From: JADZAI01 sp047602465
GTDB lineage: Bacteria; Pseudomonadota; Alphaproteobacteria; Micropepsales; Micropepsaceae
DNA length: 64,000 nt
NCBI GenBank assembly: GCA_047602465.1
Contig: JASGHF010000001.1
Span: 806,001 to 870,000 of the forward strand
Direction of reading: 5' to 3'
The notes under the pieces are model-generated. The model did not search any database. It worked only from the letters and a program-made list of their open reading frames with translations, and was not told where the DNA came from. Made by a program: the position numbers and the translations under genes. Position 1 is the stretch's first letter; every line of letters starts with the position of its first letter. This document shows, in pieces, positions 55,790-63,549 of the stretch.

Positions 55790-56941
55790 TCAGCCTGCGT
55801 TGCGCAGGAGCGACTTGGCGATGACCATTTGCTGGATCTGGCTGGTGCCTTCGTAGAGACGGAAGATGCGGACGTCGCGGTAGAAGCGCTCGGCGGCGTA
55901 ATCCGCCACGTAGCCGGCGCCGCCGTGGATCTGGACGTTGCGGTCAGCGATGCGGCCGACGGCCTCTGACGCGAAGAGTTTGCAGCAGCTTGCCTCCATC
56001 GCGATGTTGGCGCCCTGGTCACGCTTGCGGGCGGTTTCCAGCACCATGCAGCGGGCGGCGTAGGATTCCATCTTGCTGTCGGCCAGCATGCCCTGGATCA
56101 GCTGGAAGTCGGCGATGCGCTGGCCGAACTGCTGGCGCTCCATCGCGTAATTGGTGCTGTCGCGCACGAGGCGTTCCGACACGCCGACGCAGACGGCGGC
56201 GATGTGCAGGCGGCCGCGATCGAGAACCTGCATGGCGAGCTTGAAGCCCTCGCCTTCCTTGTCGCCGATGAGACATTCGGCGGGGACTTCGCAGTTCTCG
56301 AAAATGACGTCGTGAATGTGGGCGCCCTGCTGGCCCATTTTCTTTTCCGGTTTGCCGACCGTAATGCCCTTGAGGTTGGAAGGCAGGAAGAAGGCCGAGA
56401 TGCCGCCGGCGCCCTTGTTGTCGGGATTGGTGCGGGCCATCAGCGTGAAGGCGCCGGCCTTGGCGGCGTTGGTGATGAAGCGCTTTGTCCCGTTGACGAC
56501 ATAGACGTCGCCTTTGCGGATCGCCGTGGTGCGGACGGAGGCGGCGTCGGAACCCGCGCCCGGTTCGGTGAGGCAGAAGCTGGCGATCACTTCGCCGCTG
56601 GCGATTTTCGGGAGCCAGTGGTCCTTCTGCTCCTGACGGCCGAACATGACGAGGCCCTGGCTGCCGATGCCGACATTCGTGCCGATGACCGAGCGGAAGG
56701 CGGGCGAGGTCTGCCCCAGTTCGAAGAGGACGAGCGCCTCTTCCTCCATGGTAAGACCAAGACCGCCATACTCCGCGGGGATCGAAAGGCCGAAGAGGCC
56801 AAGCTCGCTCATGCCCTGAATGACGTCATCCGGCACGCGGTCTTCGGCGGAGACCTTGTCCTCGATGGGGACGAGCTTCTCGCGCACGAAACGGGCGACA
56901 GAATCGATGAGTTGCGCACGGGTTTCCGGATCGAGCGACAT
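55790..56941 (-). CDS. Acyl-CoA dehydrogenase
   Basis: FAD-dependent dehydrogenase of 383 residues. It has IASFCLTEPGAGSDAASVRTTA near the FAD and acyl-CoA site and VVNGTKRFITNAAKAG. The C-terminal FRLYEGTSQIQQMVIAK carries the catalytic Glu in the usual EGT position. It is closest in pattern to short/branched-chain enzymes; the substrate is not clear. The ATG at 56941 has AGGAAAG upstream. It is the first gene of the pair with AtuA, which suggests a branched or terpenoid acyl-CoA. Confidence 0.92.
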   Translation of the reverse strand: MSLDPETRAQLIDSVARFVREKLVPIEDKVSAEDRVPDDVIQGMSELGLFGLSIPAEYGGLGLTMEEEALVLFELGQTSPAFRSVIGTNVGIGSQGLVMFGRQEQKDHWLPKIASGEVIASFCLTEPGAGSDAASVRTTAIRKGDVYVVNGTKRFITNAAKAGAFTLMARTNPDNKGAGGISAFFLPSNLKGITVGKPEKKMGQQGAHIHDVIFENCEVPAECLIGDKEGEGFKLAMQVLDRGRLHIAAVCVGVSERLVRDSTNYAMERQQFGQRIADFQLIQGMLADSKMESYAARCMVLETARKRDQGANIAMEASCCKLFASEAVGRIADRNVQIHGGAGYVADYAAERFYRDVRIFRLYEGTSQIQQMVIAKSLLRNAG

Positions 56942-57012
56942 GACTTTCCTCAGGTATTTTTTGGTCGCAGACCCTAGTCCGGACGCAATGGGTCCGTCAA
57001 AACGGCACGGGT

Positions 57013-57282
57013 TCAACGCCGGCCAAACACCGTGACGAGTTCGTCGACGACCTTGGCCCGCTCGGCATTGTCGCCAGACTTCATGGCCTTGTGGACGCAG
57101 TGGCCGATATGGCCGCGCAGGAGGTCCGCCTCGACGCGGGTGAGCGCGGCCCGGGCCGCAGCGATCTGCGTGACGATATCGATGCAATAGCGATCCTCTT
57201 CGACCATCTTCCCGATGCCGCGGACCTGTCCTTCGATGCGCTTGAGCGCGCTGATGCTCTTCAAAGAGTCGCTGTGCGCCAT
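57013..57282 (-). CDS. csoR: CsoR family copper-sensing repressor
   Basis: All-helical metalloregulator of 89 residues. The copper ligands are present with the right spacing: Cys33 (DRYCIDIV), His58 and Cys62 (GHIGHCVHK). ALKRIEGQVRGIGKMVEE is the family DNA-contact helix. It is divergent from copA, and its ATG overlaps the first of two operator palindromes, so it represses itself and copA until Cu(I) binds. RcnR or FrmR identity is less likely given the C-H-C pattern and the neighbour. Confidence 0.95.
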   Translation of the reverse strand: MAHSDSLKSISALKRIEGQVRGIGKMVEEDRYCIDIVTQIAAARAALTRVEADLLRGHIGHCVHKAMKSGDNAERAKVVDELVTVFGRR

Positions 57283-57325
57283 ATACCCTCCCCGGGTATA
57301 TTGACCTATACCCGTATGGGGTATA
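57282..57325. promoter_or_regulatory. Two tandem CsoR operators between csoR and copA
   Basis: TATACCC-N5-GGGTATA occurs twice, perfectly: at 57282-57300 and 57307-57325, 25 bp centre to centre. It resembles known CsoR operators with G-tracts flanked by TATA. A TTGACC lies between them (57301-57306), and TATATC or TATCAA can act as the -10 inside the second site, so the copA promoter would be covered. Confidence 0.88.
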
Positions 57326-57357
57326 TCAAACAGGCTGTATCACACGCAAGGCCGGCG

Positions 57358-59664
57358 ATGTCAGACCCTCACTCCAACCACCATCATCACGGAAAATCCT
57401 GCTGCGGCGGCGCTGACGCCGGCGCGGCCATGACCGTGAAAGATCCGGTCTGCGGCATGGACGTGAAGCTGAACGCGGGCAAGCCGTCGGCGGAGCATGA
57501 CGGCGCGACCTATCATTTCTGCTCGGCGGGATGCCGGACGAAATTCGTGGCCGACCCCGCGAAGTACTTGAGTGGAATGCCTGCGCCCGTCGCGGCCCCG
57601 CCCGGCGCGACATGGACCTGCCCGATGCATCCCGAGATCGTGCGCGACGGACCCGGGGCTTGCCCGATCTGCGGGATGGCGTTGGAGCCGATGGTGCCGA
57701 CGGCGGATCTGGAGAACCCCGAACTCAAGGACATGACACGGCGCTTCTGGGTGGCCGCAGCGCTTTCGCTGCCGCTGCTGGTGCTGGAGATGGGCGGCCA
57801 TCTTTTCGGCTGGAGCTTCGGTATGACGCACGAGGTTTCGGCCTGGGTGCAGGCGGCGCTGGCCGCGCCGGTGGTGTTGTGGGCCGGGTGGCCGTTCTTC
57901 GAGCGCGGCGCCGCTTCGGTGAAAACCGGACATCTGAACATGTTTACGCTGATCGCGATGGGGGTCGGCGTGGCCTTCGCCTACAGCCTGACCGCGCTGG
58001 TCGCACCGTCGCTGTTTGTGGAAGGACGCCATGGCGTGCCGCCCGTTTATTTTGAGGCGGCGGGGGTTATTGTGATGTTGACCCTGCTGGGGCAGGTGAT
58101 GGAGCTGAGGGCGCGGGCGGCGACGGGGGGCGCCATCCGGGCGCTGATGGACCTCGCGCCGAAGACGGCCTGGCGTGATGGCGCGGAAATTCCGCTGAGT
58201 TCTGTTGAGGTTGGCGACATTCTGCGCGTGCGGCCCGGCGAGGCCGTGCCGGTGGACGGCGTGGTGATGGAGGGCCGGTCGAGCGTCGATGAGGCGCTGG
58301 TTTCGGGCGAATCCCTGCCCCTGGAAAAGGTCGCCGGCTCGCGCGTGACGGGCGGTTCTGTGAACGGAACGGGCAGTTTTCTGATGCGTGCCGAGCGTGT
58401 TGGCGCCGAGACCATGCTGGCGCGGATCGTGGCGCTGGTGGCGGCGGCGCAGCGCAGCCGCGCCCCGGTGCAGGGCCTCGCGGACCGTGTCGCCGGGTGG
58501 TTCGTGCCGGTGGTGATCTTGCTGGCGCTGGCGGCGTTTGCGGGCTGGATGGCGGTGGGGACGACCGGCGAGGCCGTGATGGCGGCGGTGTCGGTGCTGA
58601 TCATCGCCTGCCCTTGCGCGCTGGGTCTGGCGACGCCGATGGCGGTGATGGCGGGGGTCGGCCGGGGCGCGAAAGCCGGGGTTCTGGTGCGTGACGCCGC
58701 GGCGCTGGAGGCGCTGTCGCGGGCCGATACGATCATTCTGGACAAGACCGGCACGGTGACCGAGGGGCGGCCGGGCCTGACGGCGGTGAAGGCGCTGGCG
58801 GGCTTTGGTGAGGACGAGGTTCTGCGGCTGGCGGCGAGTGTCGAGGCGGCGTCGGAGCATCCGCTGGCGGGCGCCATCGTGCGGGGCGCGAAGGATCGTG
58901 GCCTGACTCTTTCGCCCGTGACGGGGTTCGATGCGCCGCCCGGCGGCGGCGCCGGTGGGCAGGTGGACGGGCGGACGGTGAAGGTCGGCAATGCCGGATG
59001 GCTGCAATCCGGCGACGTGCCGGAGGTGACGGCCAGGTTCCGTGAAGATGGCGCGACGGCGGTGCTGGTGGCGATCGATGGCGTTACGGCGGGGGTGATC
59101 GCGGTCGCCGACGCCGTGAAGGCCGGCGCCCGTGAGGCGGTGACGGCGCTGGCGGCGGACGGTGTCAAACCGGTGATGGTGACGGGCGATCATGCCGTGA
59201 CGGCTGAGGCCGTGGCGGCGGCGCTGGGGATCGGTGAAGTCCGGGCCGGGGTGTCGCCGGAGGGCAAGGCGGCGGTGGTGGCGGAACTGAAAGCCGCCGG
59301 GCGGAAGGTGGCGATGGCCGGGGACGGGGTGAACGACGCCCCTGCCCTCGCGGCGGCCGATTGCGGGATCGCGATGGGAACCGGCAGCGACGCGGCGCTG
59401 GAGAGCGCCGGCATGACGCTGCTGAAAGGTGACATTTCGGGACTGGTGCGTGCGCGGCGGCTGGCGGGCGCGACGATGCGGACGATCCGCCAGAACCTGG
59501 TGTTCGCGTTCGGCTACAACGCGGCCGGCATTCCGCTGGCGGCGCTGGGGCTGGCGGGGCCGGAGATCGCGTCAGGCGCGATGGCGCTGTCGTCGGTGTG
59601 CGTGATCTCGAATGCGCTGCGGCTGGGGCGCGTATCGCTCCAGGGCGCGCAGCGATACCAGTAG
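57358..59664 (+). CDS. copA: Copper-exporting P1B-type ATPase
   Basis: Exports Cu(I) at the cost of ATP. The 768 residues begin with SDPHSNHHHHGKSCCGG, a metal-binding tail. A YHS domain follows (about 26-68, CGMDVKLNAG and HFCSAGC), then a heavy-metal-binding domain with CPMHPEIVRDGPGACPICGM (about 82-101). There is no classical HMA domain. The core has CPC (418-420), DKTGT (phosphorylated Asp462), SEHP (about 499-502) and GDGVND (about 655). The ATG at 57358 is used, because the ATG at 57316 lies inside the operator. The last 151 bp overlap a GNAT gene on the other strand. Confidence 0.94.
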   Translation: MSDPHSNHHHHGKSCCGGADAGAAMTVKDPVCGMDVKLNAGKPSAEHDGATYHFCSAGCRTKFVADPAKYLSGMPAPVAAPPGATWTCPMHPEIVRDGPGACPICGMALEPMVPTADLENPELKDMTRRFWVAAALSLPLLVLEMGGHLFGWSFGMTHEVSAWVQAALAAPVVLWAGWPFFERGAASVKTGHLNMFTLIAMGVGVAFAYSLTALVAPSLFVEGRHGVPPVYFEAAGVIVMLTLLGQVMELRARAATGGAIRALMDLAPKTAWRDGAEIPLSSVEVGDILRVRPGEAVPVDGVVMEGRSSVDEALVSGESLPLEKVAGSRVTGGSVNGTGSFLMRAERVGAETMLARIVALVAAAQRSRAPVQGLADRVAGWFVPVVILLALAAFAGWMAVGTTGEAVMAAVSVLIIACPCALGLATPMAVMAGVGRGAKAGVLVRDAAALEALSRADTIILDKTGTVTEGRPGLTAVKALAGFGEDEVLRLAASVEAASEHPLAGAIVRGAKDRGLTLSPVTGFDAPPGGGAGGQVDGRTVKVGNAGWLQSGDVPEVTARFREDGATAVLVAIDGVTAGVIAVADAVKAGAREAVTALAADGVKPVMVTGDHAVTAEAVAAALGIGEVRAGVSPEGKAAVVAELKAAGRKVAMAGDGVNDAPALAAADCGIAMGTGSDAALESAGMTLLKGDISGLVRARRLAGATMRTIRQNLVFAFGYNAAGIPLAALGLAGPEIASGAMALSSVCVISNALRLGRVSLQGAQRYQ

Positions 59665-60425
59665 CGGCCTGCGGTTTCGTAGCCGAGGCCGTCATAGAGA
59701 CGGCGGGCGGGGGCGTTGGCTTCCAGCACCTGCAGCCAGATCGTCGTGGCGCCCTGCTCTGCCGCCCAGGATTCCAGATCGTGCATCACCGCGCGGGCGC
59801 CGCCCTGCCCGCGCGCGGCTGTGAGGGTCGCCATGCATTCGACGCCGCAATAAGGCGGCTCGGCGACGGCGAGGCCGCAGGCGGCGGGAGCGCCGTTCAG
59901 GCTTGCGACGAAGAAAGTCCTGGGTTCGGGCAGCGCGGCGATGATGCCGGGCGCGGTGGCGCGGCGGTCGGGCGTGACGACGGACAGATAGATGGCGAGC
60001 CAGTCCGGCGTGGCGGCGGGGTGGCGGGTGACCTGAGGCGGAGCCGCGCCCCCTCCGCCGCCTTCGGCGGCACCTCCCCCGTCAATGACGGGGGCGGAAA
60101 GGTTTTTGATCATCAGCAGCGTGGTGTCGCGTCTGGCATAACCGCGCCGTTCGAGACGGGCATCGAGATCGGCGGGTTGGGAGATGTCGACGATCTGGAA
60201 GATCGGGGTCTGGCCGCGCGCGCGGTAATCGGCCTCGGCGGCGGCGATGGCGGCTTCGGTGTCGGCGCCGGTCCAGCAGAGGCTCTGCACCGAGTTCGCG
60301 CGCTGGCTGCCGCCGCCGGAGAAGCGCAGCGTCCAGCCGTCGCGATCCAGCGTCTCGCGCGGCGGCCAGGCGCGGGCGGCGGCTTCTTCGAGAGCGCGGC
60401 GGTCGGCAGGAGACAATGTGGGCAC
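59514..60425 (-). CDS. GNAT family N-acetyltransferase (two-part), interrupted in frame by a palindromic repeat
   Basis: A 303-residue acetyltransferase. The N-terminal half, with DGWTLRFSGGGSQRANSVQ, is a degenerate GNAT fold. The C-terminal half has LTAARGQGGARAVMHDLESWA for acetyl-CoA binding and NAPARRLYDGLGYETAGRYWYR. Between them, residues about 108-127 are encoded by the palindromic element at 60048-60107 and are Gly/Ala-rich (VIDGGGAAEGGGGGAAPP). After YWYR another 40 or so residues run 151 bp into the copA coding sequence before the stop. Substrate unknown. Confidence 0.8.
   Translation of the reverse strand: MPTLSPADRRALEEAAARAWPPRETLDRDGWTLRFSGGGSQRANSVQSLCWTGADTEAAIAAAEADYRARGQTPIFQIVDISQPADLDARLERRGYARRDTTLLMIKNLSAPVIDGGGAAEGGGGGAAPPQVTRHPAATPDWLAIYLSVVTPDRRATAPGIIAALPEPRTFFVASLNGAPAACGLAVAEPPYCGVECMATLTAARGQGGARAVMHDLESWAAEQGATTIWLQVLEANAPARRLYDGLGYETAGRYWYRCAPWSDTRPSRSAFEITHTDDSAIAPDAISGPASPSAASGMPAAL
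60048..60107 (-). repeat. Two-hairpin palindromic element, copy B (inside the GNAT gene)
   Basis: A small hairpin GCCGCC-TTC-GGCGGC is followed by CCCCCGTCA-A-TGACGGGGG and GGAAAGGTTTTT. It aligns with copy A at 37109-37167 almost base for base outside the small stem. It keeps the GNAT frame open. Confidence 0.88.
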
Positions 60426-60502
60426 GGTTTCGGCTTGAGAGGCAGGTGAAGGCTTGCGAGGCTGAACGCCGGTGAGATGAGCATGACGGGGAATGCGGCG
60501 GG

Positions 60503-61267
60503 ATGAAATCGTTTCGCGCGGCGGATGGCGTGGAGATCGCGACCTATGAATGGGGCAAGCCGGGGGCGTTGCCGCCGGTGGTGCTGCATCATGGCTTCGC
60601 GGCGAGCGCGCAGGCGAACTGGGAGGCGCCCGGCGTGGTGGACGCGCTGGTGAGCGCCGGGCGGCATGTCTATGCGCTGGACGCGCGCGGGCATGGCGCG
60701 AGCGGCAAGCCGCACGACCCGGCGCTGTATGGCGAGACGATCATGGCCCGCGACCTGATGCAGTTCTTCGACGAGATCGGGGCGCGGGACTTTCACCTGG
60801 CCGGTTATTCGATGGGCGGGATCGTGGCGCTGGTGGCCGCGACGAAGGACAGGCGCATCAGCCGGCTGATCGCGGGCGGGATCGGCGGCGGGGTGGTCAA
60901 TCTCGGCAAAGACCCGCGCGTGCAGAGCATGGGGGCGATCGCCGACGGATTGATGGCCGCGACGAGCGCGGCGGCGGAGAAGCTGGGGCCGATGGCCTCG
61001 ATGTTCCGCAAGTTCGCGGAAGGCACGGGGTCGGATCTGATGGCGCTGGGGGCGCAGGCGCGCGCAGGCCTCAGGACGCCGATTGCGCTGGAGACGATCA
61101 CGGCGAAGACGCTGGTGCTGGCGGGCGATACCGACATGCTGGCGACGCAGCCGGAAAAGCTGGCGGCGGCCATTCCGGGCGCGGAGGTGAAGGTGATCGC
61201 GGGCGATCACATGCGGGTGGTGGGGACGGCGGCGTTCCGGAGCGCGATTGTTGGGTGGTTTGCCTGA
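60503..61267 (+). CDS. Alpha/beta hydrolase
   Basis: Serine hydrolase of 254 residues. VVLHHGFAASAQANW is the oxyanion loop, YALDARGHGASGKP the following strand-turn, and FHLAGYSMGGIVALVA holds the nucleophile Ser. The Asp is in LVLAGDTDML and the His in IAGDHMRVV. The general fold is clear, but substrate is not; haloalkane dehalogenase- and esterase-like proteins share it. It is followed 36 bp later by a small secreted protein, and preceded by the divergent GNAT gene. Confidence 0.87.
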   Translation: MKSFRAADGVEIATYEWGKPGALPPVVLHHGFAASAQANWEAPGVVDALVSAGRHVYALDARGHGASGKPHDPALYGETIMARDLMQFFDEIGARDFHLAGYSMGGIVALVAATKDRRISRLIAGGIGGGVVNLGKDPRVQSMGAIADGLMAATSAAAEKLGPMASMFRKFAEGTGSDLMALGAQARAGLRTPIALETITAKTLVLAGDTDMLATQPEKLAAAIPGAEVKVIAGDHMRVVGTAAFRSAIVGWFA

Positions 61268-61303
61268 GGTGACCCGCACCGCTCGATCTGACAAAGGTGA
61301 TCA

Positions 61304-61774
61304 ATGTTGCTCCGCAGTCTCTGCCTATCCGCAATGCTTTGCGTTTCCATCGTCGCCAATGCGCTTGGAGCAGATGAGAGCGCGACCCGCTTACCCGTCG
61401 AGGGGCGATCACATGACGAGACGCGCTACCCTGCCTCTGGGAGCTTCCGCACCCAACTGGATTGCCATGGCATAACGCTTTCGACGCAATTTCAATCAGT
61501 GGCTGATCAACCGCTAAAGCTTTTGGTCGCCGCCATCGGCGGGGAGCCCGTCGAGGCGATCGAGGTCGAGAGGATCAATGGGTGGCTGTCTACGTACGAC
61601 GAAGTCGCACTCATCCACGTGGGATGCTCTGCGGAGGCTTACTGGGAGTTCGGGTTCGTCGGATTCAAGTATCGAGTGCGCCAAGCCGGCATCGATACTG
61701 AACTGATCAATATCGGATTTGGCTTAAACCAGAGGGCGAATATAACATTCTTGGCTAAAGGCACGCTTGAGTAG
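61304..61774 (+). CDS. Hypothetical secreted protein with atypical codon use
   Basis: Unrecognised 156-residue protein. The signal peptide is clear (LLRSLCLSAMLCVSIVANALG, cleavage near residue 22). The mature part has two Cys (in LDCHGITL and HVGCSAEAYW) that could form a disulfide. An AAGGTGA ribosome site precedes the ATG. Its base composition is visibly lower in GC than its neighbours, and it uses TTA, AGG and ATA codons that are rare around it, which suggests recent arrival or weak selection. A cluster of palindromic repeats begins about 100 bp after its stop. Confidence 0.72.
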   Translation: MLLRSLCLSAMLCVSIVANALGADESATRLPVEGRSHDETRYPASGSFRTQLDCHGITLSTQFQSVADQPLKLLVAAIGGEPVEAIEVERINGWLSTYDEVALIHVGCSAEAYWEFGFVGFKYRVRQAGIDTELINIGFGLNQRANITFLAKGTLE

Positions 61775-61871
61775 CGAATGCGTTGAAAGGCGACTTCCGG
61801 CATTCGCTGCTGCCGAGGAAAGCAGCTGATGGTCCGCCTTCGCTGAGCATGACAGGTTGGGGTTTCTTCCT

Positions 61872-62073
61872 TCCTCATGGCCGGGCCTGACCCGGCCATC
61901 CATGTTGGCGGCGGCGCGGTGGTCTGGATGGCCGCCTCAAGGGCGGCCATGAGGGTTGGGGGCGGGGTGTCGTGGTTTTTCCGTCCTCGTGGCCGGGCCT
62001 GACCCGGCCATCCATGTTGGCAGCGGCGTGGTGGTCTGGATGGCCGCCTCAAGGGCGGCCATGAGGATTGGGG
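61872..62073. repeat. Tandem pair of 89-90 bp palindrome-bearing repeats, 112-bp period
   Basis: Two nearly identical units (61872-61961 and 61984-62073). Each contains GGCCGGG-CCTGA-CCCGGCC (61879 and 61991) and ATGGCCGCC-TCAAG-GGCGGCCAT (61928 and 62040), 49 bp apart. The second palindrome also occurs alone at 24058. They fill the 370-bp gap between the secreted orphan and the MFS stop. I see no gene there. Confidence 0.85.
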
Positions 62074-62113
62074 TTAGGGTGATTGGAGGGGCCGGTGCCC
62101 CGGCACCTCTCCT

Positions 62114-62160
62114 GACTTGCTTCGCAGGTCTGTCCTCTCCCCGCTCACGCGCGGAGAGGA
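62114..62160 (-). repeat. Two-hairpin palindromic element, copy E (provides the MFS stop)
   Basis: A small hairpin GACTTGC-TTC-GCAGGTC (one G-U pair) is followed by TCCTCTCC...GGAGAGGA (62133-62160). The MFS stop codon (62145-62147) lies in the loop of the second hairpin, so the element encodes the last residues of that protein. Confidence 0.75.
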
Positions 62161-63468
62161 TTGGGTTGGGGTTGCTGGGGCTGGCTGGGGGCGTTGTCGG
62201 ATTTTGGCGGCGCGAGGGTCATGACCGCCAGAGCGGCGATGAGGCAGAGGATGCCGGCCATGATGAGGGCGGGCATGTAGGTTTCGAGGCCGGTGCGGAG
62301 CGCGCCCGCCGTGTAGGTGGCGCTGGCGGCGCCGATCTGGTGGCCGGTGAAGACCCAGGCGAAAATGAGCGGCGCGCGGTCAGCCCCGAAGCGTTCGGCG
62401 GTGAGGCGGACGGTGGGCGGGACGGTCGCCACCCAGTCGAGGCCGTAGAAGACGGCGAAGACCGAAAGCTCGACGATCGAGAAGCTGCTGAACGGCAGGT
62501 AGATGAGCGAGAGGCCCCTGAGGCCATAGAACCAGAAGAGCAGCTTGCGGTTGTCGTAGCGGTCGGAGAGCCAGCCCGAGGCGACGGTGCCGACGAGATC
62601 GAAGACGCCGATGACGGCCAGCATGCCCGCCGCGCCGACGGCGAGGATGCCGTAATCGCCGCAGATCGAGATCCAGTGCATCTGGATGAGGCCGTTGGTG
62701 GAGAAGCCGCAGATGAAGAAGGTGCCGAACAGCACCCAGAACGTCGCGCTGCCCGAAACCTGAGCCAGCGTCCGGATGGGCTGCACCAGCAGCGCCGCAA
62801 GGCTGGCGGCGCGCGGCGGCGGCGGCTCGATGGCGGTTTCGCCGTAGCGCGCGAGCCCGAGATCGGCGGGGCGGTCGCGCATGAAGAGGAAAATGAGCGT
62901 GGCGACGGCGCCGAGAACCGCGACGACGATGGCGAGCGCCGTGCGCCAGCCGAGCGCATCGGTGACGCCGGCGAGCATGGGCAGGAAGACGAGCTGGCCG
63001 GTGGCGTTGGCGGCGGTCATGAGGCCGACGACGAGGCCGCGCCTTGCGCCGAACCAGCGCGTTGCGACGGTGGCGCCGAGGACAAGCGCCGTCATGCCCG
63101 TGCCGATGCCGATGACGACGCCCCAAAGCGCCACGAGCTGCCACAGATCCGTCATCGCGAAGGAGAGGAGGATGCCGCCGGAGATCATCACCATCGCCGT
63201 GAGCGCGACGGTGCGGATGCCCCACTGGTTCATGAAGGCGGCGGCGAAGGGGCCGAACAGGCCGAAAAGGACGAGGCGGAGCGCCATCGCGGCGGAGATG
63301 TTCTTCGGTGGTCCAGCCGAATTCGGTCTCCAGCGGCTTCATCAGCACGCCGGCCGACCCCATCGCGCCCGCCGTGGCGAGCATGGTGAGGAAAGTGATG
63401 CCGGCGACGACCCATCCGTAGTGGATGTTGCGGGCGGCGAGCTTGGCGGAGAGGCGGGTGGACAGCAT
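62145..63468 (-). CDS. MFS transporter (monocarboxylate/oxalate-formate-like); frame broken by a 1-base insertion
   Basis: Twelve-helix permease of about 440 residues once one base is removed. The first 50 residues (ARNIHYGWVVAGITFLTMLATAGAMGS, ending GWTTEE) are in one frame. The rest, from ISAAMALRLVLFGLFGPFAAAF, is in the next. The extra T lies at 63301-63302. NIHYGW and the loop FGWTT.IS are typical of the monocarboxylate-type MFS group. The substrate is unknown. A palindrome lies about 50 bp before the ATG. The C-terminal tail and stop come from a palindromic element. Confidence 0.82.
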
Positions 63469-63519
63469 GTGGATCGCCGGCGGGCGGAAGGCCCGGGCGA
63501 CTCATATAGAGCAATAAAC

Positions 63520-63531
63520 GTGTATTTACAC
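63520..63531. promoter_or_regulatory. Palindrome GTGTA-TT-TACAC upstream of the MFS gene
   Basis: A perfect 5-bp inverted repeat with a 2-base spacer in an A/T-rich island between the MFS start (63468) and the stop of the next minus-strand gene (63550). Its form and position suit a repressor site, but no regulator gene is adjacent. Confidence 0.5.
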
Positions 63532-63549
63532 TATACCGTCACGTAAGCC

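Noticed and set aside
57316..57357. ATG at 57316 as the copA start
   Set aside because: It lies inside the second CsoR operator and upstream of the likely transcription start; it lacks a ribosome site, whereas the ATG at 57358 has AAGG eight bases upstream.
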